Notes: a model not told the origin generated them from the sequence alone. Shown: positions 17,001 to 26,349, numbered from the stretch's first letter. The stretch is DNA of 34,695 nt from Cellulophaga sp. BC115SP (GCF_009905545.1 NZ_JAAALB010000056.1:1-34695); one strand, 5' to 3'. Program-made: numbers and translations.

Positions 17001-20000
17001 TATCGCTGGTGCTTGACATTTCGCTTCAATAACTTGAGTGTAGGAAGCAACACACATTGTGTTGTTATCTCTAATGTCTACAGTAACCTCATATTTACCT
17101 AAATCAGGTAAATCAAAATTTAAAGTTGCCCAATCTAAATCACTTTTTAGCCTAGTTTGCTGTTGCCCATTTATGATCGTGTTCTTTGTGCCATCGCTTA
17201 GAATTTTCTTAATCGTCCAATAAGCATAAGTGTCTATATATTCGACTTGATAGTCTTTCTCACCTGGTTCACCTGGAGAATAGTCGTTTTGTTCATCTAG
17301 GTTTTGAGGAATTACAAATCGGTCTTGTTTATATATCTTTCTAAATTGTAATGAAGAGTTATTTTTTACTGTCAGTTTTTTGACCAGAAGACCAAAATCG
17401 AAAGTAGCATTGATAGGGGGCTGTACCACAAATATATCAATGTCCTTAGAAGCCACCCCACACTCATTGACAATATCAAGTCTCCATTTACCAGTTTGTT
17501 CAATTTGAAGTTTTTCAAAATTAAATGGGCTTGTTAGAGCTAGATCTTGGGTATTGCTACCGCTTTGTGCTTTTTTGGGTCTGTAATCAAATTCGAAGGC
17601 ATTCCCAAAAACATCAATCTTTTTAAGCGAGTAGCTTCTATCCGTCGTATCTCTTGATAACAACGCAATAGATAAAGGAGAACCTTCACAATACTTGTAC
17701 TCACCAGGAGGTAAGGTACTTTGAGATTTCCCTTTCAGTTGAACATTAATAGCCTTCCACTGCGTACACTGATAGCCAGTTGCACTAGCATTTTTAACAG
17801 CACAGCCTACATATACCACCTGATTGGTTGTAAACTTAGTAATTAAGGTACTATACCCGGACTTGCCTTGTATATCTGCGTAATCAGTTTCATTGCCAAA
17901 AGTATTATATACAACACCACCCTCAGAAGGCGGAAATGTATAACCACTACCCTTATTAGAAATTAAGGTTGCCCATCTTACCACACCCTCACATCCTTTA
18001 GCCTCTAAAACAACCTCTGCATTAGTACACGGGCGAATTGTTGTGGAGTTCGTTACTAAGTCAATAGACTGTTTGTTATATACAAGTCCCGTAACACCTA
18101 GGGCTGATCCTGCTACTACTTTGACTTTATTACTTTCAAGCAATTGCTTAGTTGCTTCATAGCAACGAGCATAATACTCGGCACTTTGAGTAGGGGTCAC
18201 TGATAAAGTTTTTCCCGTACCAATAGTATTGGCTTCACCTACTTTAAACCATCGAACAATCAAGCTATTTTCACATCCTTTGGCCGTTAATACCGTACTA
18301 GCTGCACCAGAACATACGGCAGCAGCGGCAGAACTCACTTCAAAATTTCCAGATGTTTTTTCTAAGAAAATAGTATTCGAAATCTGTGAAGTACAGCTTT
18401 CACCAGAATAACATTGTACATAAATAGGCGTATTGGCTGTAGGTTGTAATGTAATTGTACTACCAGTTTCACCATTCGACCATCTGTAAGTACCATTCGG
18501 ACAGCCATTAGCCATTAATGTGACAGATTCTCCCAAGACAAATGGAAGTCTCGATGCTGTAGGCATAGTCAAATTAGCATCGCTAGAGGCAAAATATCCA
18601 ATACCTTGACCTAATAAAGCTCTTACATCGTTGATGGCAAGTAGCTGTCCTGAGTTATTGTATTGATAGTATATACTTCTTTGTTGGCAATCACGTTGCA
18701 CACCTGATGCATCTGTTGTACACAAATTATAGGTTAATTCTGGTACAGTAACCAATGTTTTATTATTGGCAGCTAACAAAATTGGCTTGGTATTAGCCGG
18801 TGCAATAATCTCAATAGCATTAGAGAAAGCATAGTCATTTCTTTCTTTTGGACACTCAGCTGTACTACATACAGCTTTGTATCGTCCTGCTACTGTGACA
18901 TTGTTTGGATTGAATGGGTTTGCAATCCATTCTCCTCCATAAGCATTCAAATCTCTCCACCAATCAATAGTACCATTTTGACATCCATTAACAATAATAG
19001 CGACACTACCATTAGTTGGGATACAGTTTGAAGTCGTGCTAATACTAAAATTAGCGCTACTTGGACAAGGTACAGCGGCTATATCTATAGTTTCCTCAAT
19101 ACCATCGCGAGGGTCATCTGCACCATATTGATAGTCTCTTACTACAACTTTGTATTTCCCAGAACTTAATTCTCTGATATCTATTGAATTACCTTGGTCT
19201 GATACCCCACTGTTGTATGTGTTACCTGATACCGTTTTAAAAGTCTGAGGTTGCCAATTAGCTCCATCAAATTTATATAGCCAATAAGTGTACGTGTACT
19301 TATTTTCTCTATTCGTGATTGTTGCCAAAATTTTACCGTCACATTTCCCATTTCCGCATATTGCATTTTGTCTCTCCAGTTTTAGAGACATAGCGATTCT
19401 TTGGTTCACAGGAATATCTAGGTATCCATCTTGAAAGCACCCCGATATTGTTTCTGATGTACATCTTCCTGAAACTCTTGTTGTAGCTGATGGTGTAAAC
19501 CACTTTTCTCGACCTGTAGCTCCATCATTCCATGAAAATGTACTTCCTACACTACAATTACCACGGACCCAAAAACCTGTACCTTCTTTTAGTGGAAAAT
19601 TGTTTGGGCTGTATTCAAATGTTGGTGGTGTTGCATTACAGCCTACGTTGATAGAGGCTGTAGCACCAGAAGAACATGACCCAATAATACATTTTGCTCC
19701 AAATGAAACGCTTCTTGTTACATCCACAGAGAGGGGATTTGAAATATTACTAGGATCGTCCCATTTAAAAGTTCCATTCGTACAGCTACCTGTAATACTT
19801 ACCTTTACACCTGATGATACTTGTTGAGAGGGGCTGTAAACAAACGTAGGGGTTGAAGCGTCACAGTTAACTGACTTTGTAGATATATCTCTATCTATTC
19901 GTGAACAACCGTCTTTAATACAACCTACTTTGTAAGTAGTACCAATAGTTAACCAGTATGCATCATTACTGCTATCATCTTTTGAAGGAACAGCAGAACT

Positions 20001-21638
20001 CCATACCATATTTCCTTCTGGGCATCCGATTTTTACACTAACATTTGTATCACTATACCCAGTTACCTGATTAACATCTTGATTATTTTGTTTGAGGTAG
20101 GGAGGTTTTAATGTAAGACAGTTAGCATCTTTTACTAAATCTATAATATTAGACTGGGCACACTGACAATGAACAGAATAGTTACCGGGTTCATTAGCAC
20201 TTCCTAAACTCCAAACGTATTTACCATCAGTTAGAGTGGGGGTTATTGAACTCACTAGTTCATTATTCCTATACAACTTTGGTTCTAATAAAGTAGCATT
20301 TGATTGATTAGAAGCTGTACTGTTTAGTTGATTTGTCTTAAGTAAGATATTAGAGTTATCTCTGCATGGTAAGGAAGTTAGCTTGACTCCATTCGGATTA
20401 AGAAGATTCTTTACATCATCTTTAGCACTAAGGTTAATATCCTCTTCATATTTTTTTAAAGTAATATGTTGCTCTACTCTATGAGTAAGCGGAGCACAAT
20501 AATTAGTTGGATTATAAAAATTTTCAGGTTCTAAAGGAACTTTCAAAAATAAGCTTAACGTCCCAGAAGAAGGAACAGGAACTTCGATTGTAGAGGTTTT
20601 AGATTCAATAATTTGAGAGTTCTTATTATCTGATACAAAGGACCATGTTATCAGATAATTATTAAGCGTAAGTTTCTCTTTGGATGATGATTGTGAAAAA
20701 AATGTACTATAATCAGTACAAAATTCATAGGCATTCGGTATAATACTTCCCTCTGCCTTGAGTGATTCTGGAAGATTTAGATATTTTGGGGTATGTACAT
20801 AAAGAGTATCACCATATATCTCTTCAGAAATACAAGCAGCTGGTGTTGTATACTCACATTTGTATCTATCTATTTGCATCTCCCATTGAGTAAGATAGCC
20901 TGGAGATGGGCTTTTAGGCAGAAATAAAGTTTCTTTTTTAAGGTTTCCTCCATTAGGGCAAGTAGGACTATAGGTTACATAAGTATAACAATAATATCTA
21001 GCTATTGGCTTGTAACTACCAAAACTAGGCTTAGAACAAGTTGCCTCAACTTTTGCCCCGCTAATTTTTGAAATCACATTAAGATTAAAATCCTGCTTAA
21101 AAATAAATTCACTATTCGCATTCGCACCTTCAAAACCTCTAAGGATACGAAATGATGTAGACTCTGACTTGTATTCAAAATGACCTTTAATGGTAAATAC
21201 AGCTTCAGGATGAAATTCATTCACTGGCTTAGTACAGTAATCTTCATAATCACCTCCCGTTTGGATAAATCCTTTAGGCATTACTACTTTAAGTGCGTAT
21301 TTATACCATTCAGGAAGGAAGTGTACTGCTGTACCTGCATAATCTACCCATGAAACACGAATTTTAATTTCTACTGTTTCTCCAATACTAACGGTATCTT
21401 TTGAAGCGTTAACAGTGAAAATAAAGGCATCTGGAGCATTATTACGCTCCAAAGAAGAAATAGAAGTCTTTATTTTATTCTCCTTGCTGATTCTTTTTAG
21501 AGGAGTAGTAGGTTTATCATCTGATAACCAACTATTACCCAACGATATATTCGTTAAAGAAAGAAGAAATAATATAATGAAGCATAATGACCCAAAGGTA
21601 GTTTGGGTATTGTAGATTTTTTGGTAAAACTTAGGCAT
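14019..21638 (-). CDS. Giant secreted Ig-like-repeat trunk protein ending in the N-terminal piece of a Hint domain
   Basis: 2539 residues. A signal peptide or anchor (FGSLCFIILFLLSLTNISLG) opens it. Residues about 55-200 form a beta-sandwich (FIFTVNASKDTVSIGETVEI). Then come many repeats of about 80-100 residues with the pattern G-C-x-x-G-x-x-x-W-x-x-G ... Y-x-x-x-C (for example GCPNGTYRWSNGETG, CSVGSTFSWNDGATG), resembling SprB-like Ig repeats of Bacteroidota adhesins. Residues about 2150-2300 are a coiled-coil-like stretch (FKQKLTQKLTDLENLINQAS) followed by a CLPCLEEN motif. A pre-toxin region with a hydrophobic segment follows (GAATAALATVATMAIG). Residues 2507-2539 are the start of a Hint domain (CFASGTLITTQEGLIPIEQI), then a stop. 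No TxxH or VHN block follows in this protein. The downstream toxin gene supplies these, so this is probably the delivery trunk. Boundaries of the repeats are approximate. Confidence 0.82.
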   Translation of the reverse strand: MPKFYQKIYNTQTTFGSLCFIILFLLSLTNISLGNSWLSDDKPTTPLKRISKENKIKTSISSLERNNAPDAFIFTVNASKDTVSIGETVEIKIRVSWVDYAGTAVHFLPEWYKYALKVVMPKGFIQTGGDYEDYCTKPVNEFHPEAVFTIKGHFEYKSESTSFRILRGFEGANANSEFIFKQDFNLNVISKISGAKVEATCSKPSFGSYKPIARYYCYTYVTYSPTCPNGGNLKKETLFLPKSPSPGYLTQWEMQIDRYKCEYTTPAACISEEIYGDTLYVHTPKYLNLPESLKAEGSIIPNAYEFCTDYSTFFSQSSSKEKLTLNNYLITWSFVSDNKNSQIIESKTSTIEVPVPSSGTLSLFLKVPLEPENFYNPTNYCAPLTHRVEQHITLKKYEEDINLSAKDDVKNLLNPNGVKLTSLPCRDNSNILLKTNQLNSTASNQSNATLLEPKLYRNNELVSSITPTLTDGKYVWSLGSANEPGNYSVHCQCAQSNIIDLVKDANCLTLKPPYLKQNNQDVNQVTGYSDTNVSVKIGCPEGNMVWSSAVPSKDDSSNDAYWLTIGTTYKVGCIKDGCSRIDRDISTKSVNCDASTPTFVYSPSQQVSSGVKVSITGSCTNGTFKWDDPSNISNPLSVDVTRSVSFGAKCIIGSCSSGATASINVGCNATPPTFEYSPNNFPLKEGTGFWVRGNCSVGSTFSWNDGATGREKWFTPSATTRVSGRCTSETISGCFQDGYLDIPVNQRIAMSLKLERQNAICGNGKCDGKILATITNRENKYTYTYWLYKFDGANWQPQTFKTVSGNTYNSGVSDQGNSIDIRELSSGKYKVVVRDYQYGADDPRDGIEETIDIAAVPCPSSANFSISTTSNCIPTNGSVAIIVNGCQNGTIDWWRDLNAYGGEWIANPFNPNNVTVAGRYKAVCSTAECPKERNDYAFSNAIEIIAPANTKPILLAANNKTLVTVPELTYNLCTTDASGVQRDCQQRSIYYQYNNSGQLLAINDVRALLGQGIGYFASSDANLTMPTASRLPFVLGESVTLMANGCPNGTYRWSNGETGSTITLQPTANTPIYVQCYSGESCTSQISNTIFLEKTSGNFEVSSAAAAVCSGAASTVLTAKGCENSLIVRWFKVGEANTIGTGKTLSVTPTQSAEYYARCYEATKQLLESNKVKVVAGSALGVTGLVYNKQSIDLVTNSTTIRPCTNAEVVLEAKGCEGVVRWATLISNKGSGYTFPPSEGGVVYNTFGNETDYADIQGKSGYSTLITKFTTNQVVYVGCAVKNASATGYQCTQWKAINVQLKGKSQSTLPPGEYKYCEGSPLSIALLSRDTTDRSYSLKKIDVFGNAFEFDYRPKKAQSGSNTQDLALTSPFNFEKLQIEQTGKWRLDIVNECGVASKDIDIFVVQPPINATFDFGLLVKKLTVKNNSSLQFRKIYKQDRFVIPQNLDEQNDYSPGEPGEKDYQVEYIDTYAYWTIKKILSDGTKNTIINGQQQTRLKSDLDWATLNFDLPDLGKYEVTVDIRDNNTMCVASYTQVIEAKCQAPAIPLKPANADKFSCIGTNTVVFSATGCNQAGQVLKWYQYNPQASNVNTLLTATGNILSISTTGMAIGTYMYRSKCVQESCESDFSEKYNLTIGANTTPVANAVDPKTGIASQTLVTAIQNRKVALSMTGCEYGNVNWYRQGNANILASGNTISVDYATVGNVANQEFAFYGQCVSGVAPNTCTSANSNLIKVKFIACPAVANITMTPNATSVCGSVVLGASGGDNVYVWKNAVTGVTLSSGDAFKVESSGGFYYESCGARSNTVNITVNQVKAEVDGPVVTGNAIGVRELLGGTTPTYQWRNTAETTGTVLGTASSYTPTQAGDLFVWVTKGSCTTGPLQSQAYAQGANCNIDFSTGTQGVAVSCDGGMATLTLKHNLTTVPAGAVIEYRLDLGAWSTDAVISGVPYGKHTVSLRYTNGTQICYATRKLDETAFDACGKLACDDLYITATDSQGLETSTIPRDPATKGVKSLVLKVASFSGDPLNGLTYQWERVSLSPNAPAFTSTQASISIAMPGTYKVTLARGTSTCSTLITIGASPCNTIADPATRTCTTSALTGVADEAANRLTDLAAGDVVQAGDFNITITEVTGTSSGWNGKGYVTVPYLNAQVNIVLQNAVFNDCYQLTNANSSSEQPTVFTEYDPDGWQNNIYSIDYAFKGLDQIKQELLELFQNFQNTPEFKQKLTQKLTDLENLINQASEKQLDPDVKAELQAAINELKDPCLPCLEENATIIQSNGEKITPSRPSSARTVGFGVCDVAGIISKLKNLSPYQALFNCFMGACTEVLFGYVGKWVEIALDPQKPAVAITNFTAIKNSFSSSDWSSLTLDAAKGCMEAVVPWETGSSKLAKASNVLYDATVAFTGDIMDQYDTYKANTSTGNRNVSTFFKQINWSPPIVGAATAALATVATMAIGSKGSKVWTKFKNAVSTSSGFLALQKKMGQMGCSPGVFQTICKKLGIKTFCFASGTLITTQEGLIPIEQINPNAQVFDFNSFK

Positions 21639-21794
21639 TACAATTCAGTAATTTAGGTTGTATTAGTGATACAAAGCAAATGACTTTTTTTTATAATGTA
21701 AATCACCAAAAAGTATCATTATAGCTACTTCAAAGAGTGCTACTTTCATACTATGAATACTACCAAAGTAGTATAACGATATTAAATATACGTT

Positions 21795-21846
21795 TATAAA
21801 GTTTAAGAAATGGGCCTGTAGAAAGGCCCATTTCTTAAACTTTATA
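21795..21846 (-). terminator. Perfect 22-bp hairpin, terminator of the regulator gene
   Basis: TATAAAGTTTAAGAAATGGG plus CC (21795-21816) and its exact reverse complement (21825-21846) flank an 8-base loop. The regulator's stop codon (21837-21835) lies inside the stem. The A/T-rich outer stem gives U-runs on either strand, so it could work both ways. It separates the regulator transcript from the giant trunk gene, which begins 157 bases further on. Confidence 0.85.
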
Positions 21847-22479
21847 GTTGTTAACTGCTCTAGTCAGTCTTCTCTTATTTTTGAAACCCATCTTTTTTGA
21901 AATATTATTTTTGTGAGTCTTCACTGTATATAAACTAATGGATAATTTATCAGCAATCTCTCGTTCTGTTAATTCTTTCCCAATTAAGTCCCATATATCT
22001 TTCTCTCTCTGAGTAAGATTTTGTAAATCAAGAGACTCATCGTCATCTCTCCCGGCATTAATCATCAATGATTGCTTAATAAATATCATTCCTTTTCCAT
22101 CAAAAATATTTTTTAAGCACAATGATAGTTCTTGTTCATCACAATCCTCTTGAATAAAAGCATAAGCATTTGAATCAAGAAAGGTTTTGAAGTATAGCTT
22201 CTCGGCAGTCTGCGAATAGATGATCGCCTTAGTATTCGAATTACTAGAACTCCATTCATAAAGAAAGTTTAGGCGATTACAATTTTTAAGTTCAGAGTCA
22301 ATCAATAAAAAGTCAGGGTTTGTTTTTTTGAGTGTGGGAAATAGGTTTTCTCCATCATTTACAGAGGCTACAACATCGACATTCATAGATTCACATTTTC
22401 TAAAAAAAAAGCTATTGATAATCGAGTTTGAAAGGGCTAAAACAATCGTTTGTTTTTTTAAGGCGTCGTGTGGTATCAT
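21835..22479 (-). CDS. LuxR/NarL-type response-regulator-like transcription factor with a degenerate receiver
   Basis: 214 residues. Residues about 10-130 follow the receiver fold, with Asp61 (DFLLIDSEL) at the phosphorylation position. The N-terminal acidic pair is absent (VLALSNSI), and the conserved Lys near AYAFIQED is replaced by Gln, so phosphorylation by a histidine kinase is doubtful. Residues about 152-214 are a GerE/LuxR helix-turn-helix (LTQREKDIWDLIGKELTERE, then LSISLYTVKTHKNNISKKMG). It lies directly upstream of the trunk gene on the same strand and is probably its regulator (inference). The start at ATG 22479 fits the domain length. Confidence 0.82.
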   Translation of the reverse strand: MIPHDALKKQTIVLALSNSIINSFFFRKCESMNVDVVASVNDGENLFPTLKKTNPDFLLIDSELKNCNRLNFLYEWSSSNSNTKAIIYSQTAEKLYFKTFLDSNAYAFIQEDCDEQELSLCLKNIFDGKGMIFIKQSLMINAGRDDDESLDLQNLTQREKDIWDLIGKELTEREIADKLSISLYTVKTHKNNISKKMGFKNKRRLTRAVNNYKV

Positions 22480-22661
22480 AAAATATTAAAATTACAAGGC
22501 AAATAGAGTGAATAATGAGGTTTATCAGTGATTAATGGCGTTTATCATACAAATTTGTAAAGTTTAAATTATATATCCAAAGAATATTTATTCTGAATGA
22601 ACATCATTATATTTTATATAGTTAAAAATCTATTTGCTCTTTAATCTTTCATATCTTCAAA

Positions 22662-22890
22662 TGTAAGCTTCCTCAAAATAGTACGCTTTAAAAGATAAAA
22701 ATGTAATGACCTTTAACTCTGTATAAACGAAGCAAATTTATCCTGACTGACGTTTCGAAGATTTTCAAGGAATTTGATTCTGGCAAATCCTTAAATGTCA
22801 TAGTTAGAAATATGGTGTCCGTAATTTACCTTTTACAGACTAAATTGGGAAAATGACATAAATAATTACTAGCAATTAGGGAGAGATTCC
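22662..22890 (+). mobile_element. Decayed IS3-family fragment (terminal sequence plus orfA remnant)
   Basis: GTAAGCTTCCTCAAAATAGT at about 22664 is a variant of the IS end seen at 85-111 and 32144. About 60 bases later comes a region that reads, with one missing base at the start codon, as MKRSKF, then AKILKEFE-like residues (VSKIFKEFDSGKSLNVIVRN). It continues into stop codons after about 22860. This is the same layout as the intact orfA start at 43, so it is an old copy. The surrounding 22480-22661 and 22890-23097 show nothing I can identify. Confidence 0.6.
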
Positions 22891-23097
22891 ATCATATTTT
22901 ACGACAAGTTAAAGAGGCTTTAAATGATGAAGGCAGTAGATAACCTTCCTAGTTTCGAGTGAATAGTCTATCTCTAAAATCGTCTATCATATTAAAGTAA
23001 AGAAAGAATACCCTTTGCACACCACTCATGAAATATATGCTCCAAAATAAGTGTAGAATTTTTGCGCATCAGAATTTGAAATTTAAATATTTGCATC

Positions 23098-23653
23098 ATT
23101 TTTAAACCTTTAAATCGTACTACTCATGAGAAACCTTAGACTCTCTAATTTAGTACTTGTGCTTGCACACTGGTTTTAGGTAGTTTTTGACTGCCAGAAA
23201 CCCCATCTTGCTTCAAAAAAGGTTATGCTAAATATTGGGTTAAATTAGAGTACAAGACACAAACTTGAGTTATGACACCTGATTGATGGTAGATTGAATA
23301 CAGTTTGCATAAAGAATAACTAAACATTACCTATACATTCCACAAGGTTTAACAGTAGATTGAATACAGTTTGCATAAAGTTTTACTAAACATTACCTAC
23401 ACTTTACATAGAGCTTAACTATAGATTCGAGATAAAGCGATCCTATACACAATTCATTGATACTTGGTGATAAATATTAGTTTAATTATTATCAGCTATT
23501 GAGATTATTGCATCACTAGCCTACCAATATTTTAAGCAGATTACCACAGAGCTCTAATACCTATAAGTACATTCCTAAGAGTTTTCTATCCACATACCCC
23601 CACCCTTCATTCAACATTTGAATAAATTAATGTAAACGCTGTTAACGTTCAGT
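23098..23653 (+). repeat. Left arm of a long inverted repeat enclosing the replication/partition module
   Basis: Its reverse complement aligns with about 27960-28517 through most of its length with scattered differences. Exact blocks include TTTAGCATAACCTTTTTTG (complement of 23214-23232), ACCAGTGTGCAAGCACA, GAAAACTCTTAGGAAT and TTTATCTCGAAT. It contains a 66-bp direct repeat (GTAGATTGAATACAGTTTGC at 23289 and 23355, a worn third copy near 23421). No coding sequence is visible. Confidence 0.85.
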
Positions 23654-23876
23654 TTTTTTAAATTCAAGAAGGTACGAACAATGATTATGCACTCGTGTGG
23701 TCAAATTTGAAAGATTATCTAAAACTAACTCATCAAACAACTAGAATATGTCGGTTTTACATTTTTAGTATAGTCTAAAAATATACAGTTCATTATGTTT
23801 TTACTCATTCTTGACTTCGTTCTATACTTTACCAGACATGGTACCCAACTAGACTATGTTTTTTCATTAAAATCAA

Positions 23877-23908
23877 CAATATTTGTCAAAAATAATTGAC
23901 AAATATTG
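23877..23908 (+). promoter_or_regulatory. Perfect 13-bp palindrome upstream of parA, probable autoregulatory operator
   Basis: CAATATTTGTCAA at 23877-23889 and TTGACAAATATTG at 23896-23908 are exact reverse complements with a 6-base spacer, ending 38 bases before the parA ATG. Many ParA proteins with an N-terminal DNA-binding domain repress their own operon through such a site. The right half contains a TTG that could be mistaken for the parA start. Confidence 0.7.
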
Positions 23909-23946
23909 TTTTTTATCCTAATTTTAAGACAAAAAGATATGATAAT

Positions 23947-24894
23947 ATGCTCTCTAACGAACAAACCGTTTTCTTTCTAAGAAAAAATCCAGCTCTTTCG
24001 GTCTCTATTCTTGAAAAAGAAGCAGGGCTACCAACTAGTACATTGGCCAAAGCCCTTAATGGTGACCGAGTTCTTAATACAAAGCACCTTGCTGCATTAT
24101 ATCCCATTCTTATAAAATATGGGTATAATGAAGTCCAGCACAATAAAGCTAGAGTTATTTCCATCGTTAATCACAAAGGGGGAGTTGGTAAAACGACAAC
24201 AACAATCAATCTTGGAAAAGCCTTGAGTAAACTAGGGTTTAGAATCCTACTAGTTGATATGGATTCACAAGGAAATTTATCTCAATCCTTAGGAATAGAT
24301 AATCCTGAACGACAAGTTGTAAATGCGTTATTAAAAAATGAAGATTTACCTGTTTTCCAAATTGCGGAGAATTATGACTTATCGCCAAGTGATTTAGAGC
24401 TAGCCTTCGCAGACTTAGAGCTTGTACAAGCTGTTGGAGGGGTGAATCAGTTAAAGAATAAATTAAATCCGCTTAGAGATAAATATGATTATATACTAAT
24501 TGATTGTCCTCCAGCTTTAAACATTTTTACTAACTCTGCTTTAGTTGCCTCTAATAGCTGTTTGGTCACATTGCAACCCGAAGTATCTGCAATGAAAGGG
24601 GTAAATAATCTATTTGAAAGGATTTCACAGGTGCGTGAACGTATTAACCCAGAACTTGTCGTAGAAGGTGTTGTATTAACGATGGTGGATAAACGCTTGA
24701 AAGTACATCGTGATATGATTGATTATGTATATCAAACATTGGGGAATTTTAAAATTTATAAAACTGAGATTAGAAGCAATGTCTCTGTGAAGGAGTCACA
24801 GATTTCTCAAATTACCATTTTTGATTATGATCAAAATTCCAATGGTGCAATCGATTATATGAATCTGGCTAAGGAGTTTTCTTCGAACGCCTAA
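23947..24894 (+). CDS. parA: ParA-family partition ATPase with N-terminal helix-turn-helix
   Basis: I choose the ATG at 23947 (MLSNEQTVFFLRKNPALSVS); the frame is open from a TTG at 23896, but that TTG lies inside the operator palindrome. 315 residues. The first about 75 residues look like a helix-turn-helix (ILEKEAGLPTSTLAKALNGD). Then come the ParA ATPase motifs: deviant Walker A KGGVGKTT, Walker A' DMDSQGNLSQSLG and Walker B YILIDCPP. ParA uses ATP-dependent DNA binding on the nucleoid to pull replicons apart together with ParB and a centromere. It is followed after 21 bases by the parB-like gene, with which it forms an operon. Confidence 0.92.
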   Translation: MLSNEQTVFFLRKNPALSVSILEKEAGLPTSTLAKALNGDRVLNTKHLAALYPILIKYGYNEVQHNKARVISIVNHKGGVGKTTTTINLGKALSKLGFRILLVDMDSQGNLSQSLGIDNPERQVVNALLKNEDLPVFQIAENYDLSPSDLELAFADLELVQAVGGVNQLKNKLNPLRDKYDYILIDCPPALNIFTNSALVASNSCLVTLQPEVSAMKGVNNLFERISQVRERINPELVVEGVVLTMVDKRLKVHRDMIDYVYQTLGNFKIYKTEIRSNVSVKESQISQITIFDYDQNSNGAIDYMNLAKEFSSNA

Positions 24895-24915
24895 AAACTT
24901 TTTACAACTACAGTC

Positions 24916-25824
24916 ATGGCAAAAAAATATATAGGAAATCTTGGTATAACTAATAGTATCATAAAAGACCAAAGTCTTTTAAATCATGAAGCAATTAAGC
25001 AACAAATATTCATAATAGATGAACTTCGTGATCTTATCCCGCCCCTTCAAGATGAAGAATATAATCAGCTAGAAAAAAATATATTGACAGAGGGGTGTAG
25101 AGAAGCACTGATGATTTGGGAAACAGCTAAAAATATCATTGACCCTTCTGAGACTGATACCTCAAAAGTTTATGTACTTATAGATGGTCATAACCGTTAT
25201 GGTATTTGTCAAAAACATCAAATAAATTTCAAAATACATCTTACATCTTTCTCATCTTTTAGAGAAGCGAAAGATTATATGATTGATAATCAATTAGGTA
25301 GACGAAATCTAATTCCTGAACAAGCTTCATACTTAAGAGGAATTCGTTACAATGCTGAAAAACTGGAAAAAGGGAAGTATTTACGTTCCGAGCATAAAGG
25401 TCAAAATGTCCCTTATGCTCCTGAAGTCCCAAAAGAGTCAACATCAGCTAAATTATCTAAGCAATATAATGTCAGTGAAAAGACTATTAAAAGAGATGCT
25501 GAATTTGCTGAAGGGTTAAATCTATTAAATCCTTCCTTGAAAAAAGAGATTCTATCAGGAAAACTAAAAGTCAAGAAATCTGATATTCAACAGCTTTCTC
25601 ATCAAGCACATATCCCCGAAAAGTCGATTTCTTCTTTGCAAGAGGTATCTACATTATTGCAAGAGACTCCCTCTAAATCCTCAACTTTAGAGGAAAACGT
25701 CGTTGATCAAGATACCTTACAGGGTCTAATTCATGAAACAGTACAAAAACTAAACAAAAACCCTAGCCAAAGCCTTTGCGATGAGCTCATTAAGCTTTCT
25801 TTAGCCCTGAAGAAAATATTGTAA
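24916..25824 (+). CDS. parB: ParB-like partition protein
   Basis: 302 residues. An N-terminal ParB/Srx-type domain is seen: LQDEEYNQLEKNILTEGCRE, VYVLIDGHNRYGICQKHQI and NQLGRRNLIPEQASYLRG, equivalent to the ParB box region. A helix-turn-helix follows (KLSKQYNVSEKTIKRDAEFA). The C-terminal 80 residues are Ser/Gln-rich then helical, possibly for dimerisation. It lies in an operon with parA and just before the iteron region, the standard arrangement for plasmid partition. The centromere site is not identified; the 66-bp repeats in the flanking arms are one candidate. Confidence 0.85.
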   Translation: MAKKYIGNLGITNSIIKDQSLLNHEAIKQQIFIIDELRDLIPPLQDEEYNQLEKNILTEGCREALMIWETAKNIIDPSETDTSKVYVLIDGHNRYGICQKHQINFKIHLTSFSSFREAKDYMIDNQLGRRNLIPEQASYLRGIRYNAEKLEKGKYLRSEHKGQNVPYAPEVPKESTSAKLSKQYNVSEKTIKRDAEFAEGLNLLNPSLKKEILSGKLKVKKSDIQQLSHQAHIPEKSISSLQEVSTLLQETPSKSSTLEENVVDQDTLQGLIHETVQKLNKNPSQSLCDELIKLSLALKKIL

Positions 25825-25865
25825 GTTATTTATTGTTAGATACTTAAAAAAATCTTATCCTCAAC

Positions 25866-26025
25866 TATAACAAATTTAGGGATAGTTACTTTCATACAGA
25901 TTTATGGAGCTGAAAAACCTATAAATAATCGTAAAAGGCATTTTAGCAACGATATCTTGTAGGTTTGGGCTCCTAACTATAACAAATTTAGGGAACAATG
26001 ATTATCAACTATAACAAATTTAGGG
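25866..26025 (+). repeat. Three dispersed iterons, TATAACAAATTTAGGG
   Basis: Exact 16-base copies start at 25866, 25978 and 26010, each preceded by AAC. Together with the cluster at 26221 they mark the origin region between parB and rep. Near the first, TTATCCTCA (25855-25863) differs at one base from the DnaA box TTATCCACA. Spacings of 112 and 32 bases are not periodic, so this may be a copy-control or handcuffing cluster rather than the loading array. Confidence 0.85.
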
Positions 26026-26114
26026 TTCGCGGGGCCTCTGTGTTTTAAATCAAATCTTAGTGTTTAGATTTCACTTAAAAAATCTGTTTTATTGAAACTT
26101 TTAAGAGTAAAAAC

Positions 26115-26157
26115 TTAAAAAAAGAATCATTCAGCCTGATGATGTTTCTTTTTTTAA
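26115..26157. other. AT-rich imperfect hairpin between the iteron clusters
   Basis: TTAAAAAAAGAA at 26115 pairs with TTCTTTTTTTAA ending at 26157, with a partly paired CAT/ATG interior. It could be a terminator for the parAB transcript or an A/T-rich duplex-unwinding element of the origin. The sequence alone does not decide. Confidence 0.4.
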
Positions 26158-26220
26158 ATTGTATTTTATGTATTTTCGGTGCTTGTAACTACCTGATTTT
26201 CAATTTATTACAAGATTTAA

Positions 26221-26320
26221 TATAACAAATTTAGGGTCAATTATAACAAATTTAGGGATAACTATAACAAATTTAGGGTCAATTATAACATTTTTAGGGT
26301 CAATTATAACAAATTTAGGT
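26221..26320 (+). repeat. Array of five iterons at an exact 21-bp period (replication origin)
   Basis: Copies of TATAACAAATTTAGGG start at 26221, 26242, 26263, 26284 and 26305. The fourth has TTT for AAA and the last has a final T. A 21-bp period places every copy on the same face of the helix, as expected for loading of the Rep_3 initiator. The array ends 30 bases before the rep start, so Rep bound here may also repress its own promoter. Confidence 0.92.
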
Positions 26321-26349
26321 ATCTTTATTTTCTATTTAATCTGTACTTA

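Noticed and set aside
23896-23946. Longer parA starting at TTG 23896
   Set aside because: The TTG is the first base triplet of the right half of the operator palindrome, and the ATG at 23947 gives a normal N-terminal domain.
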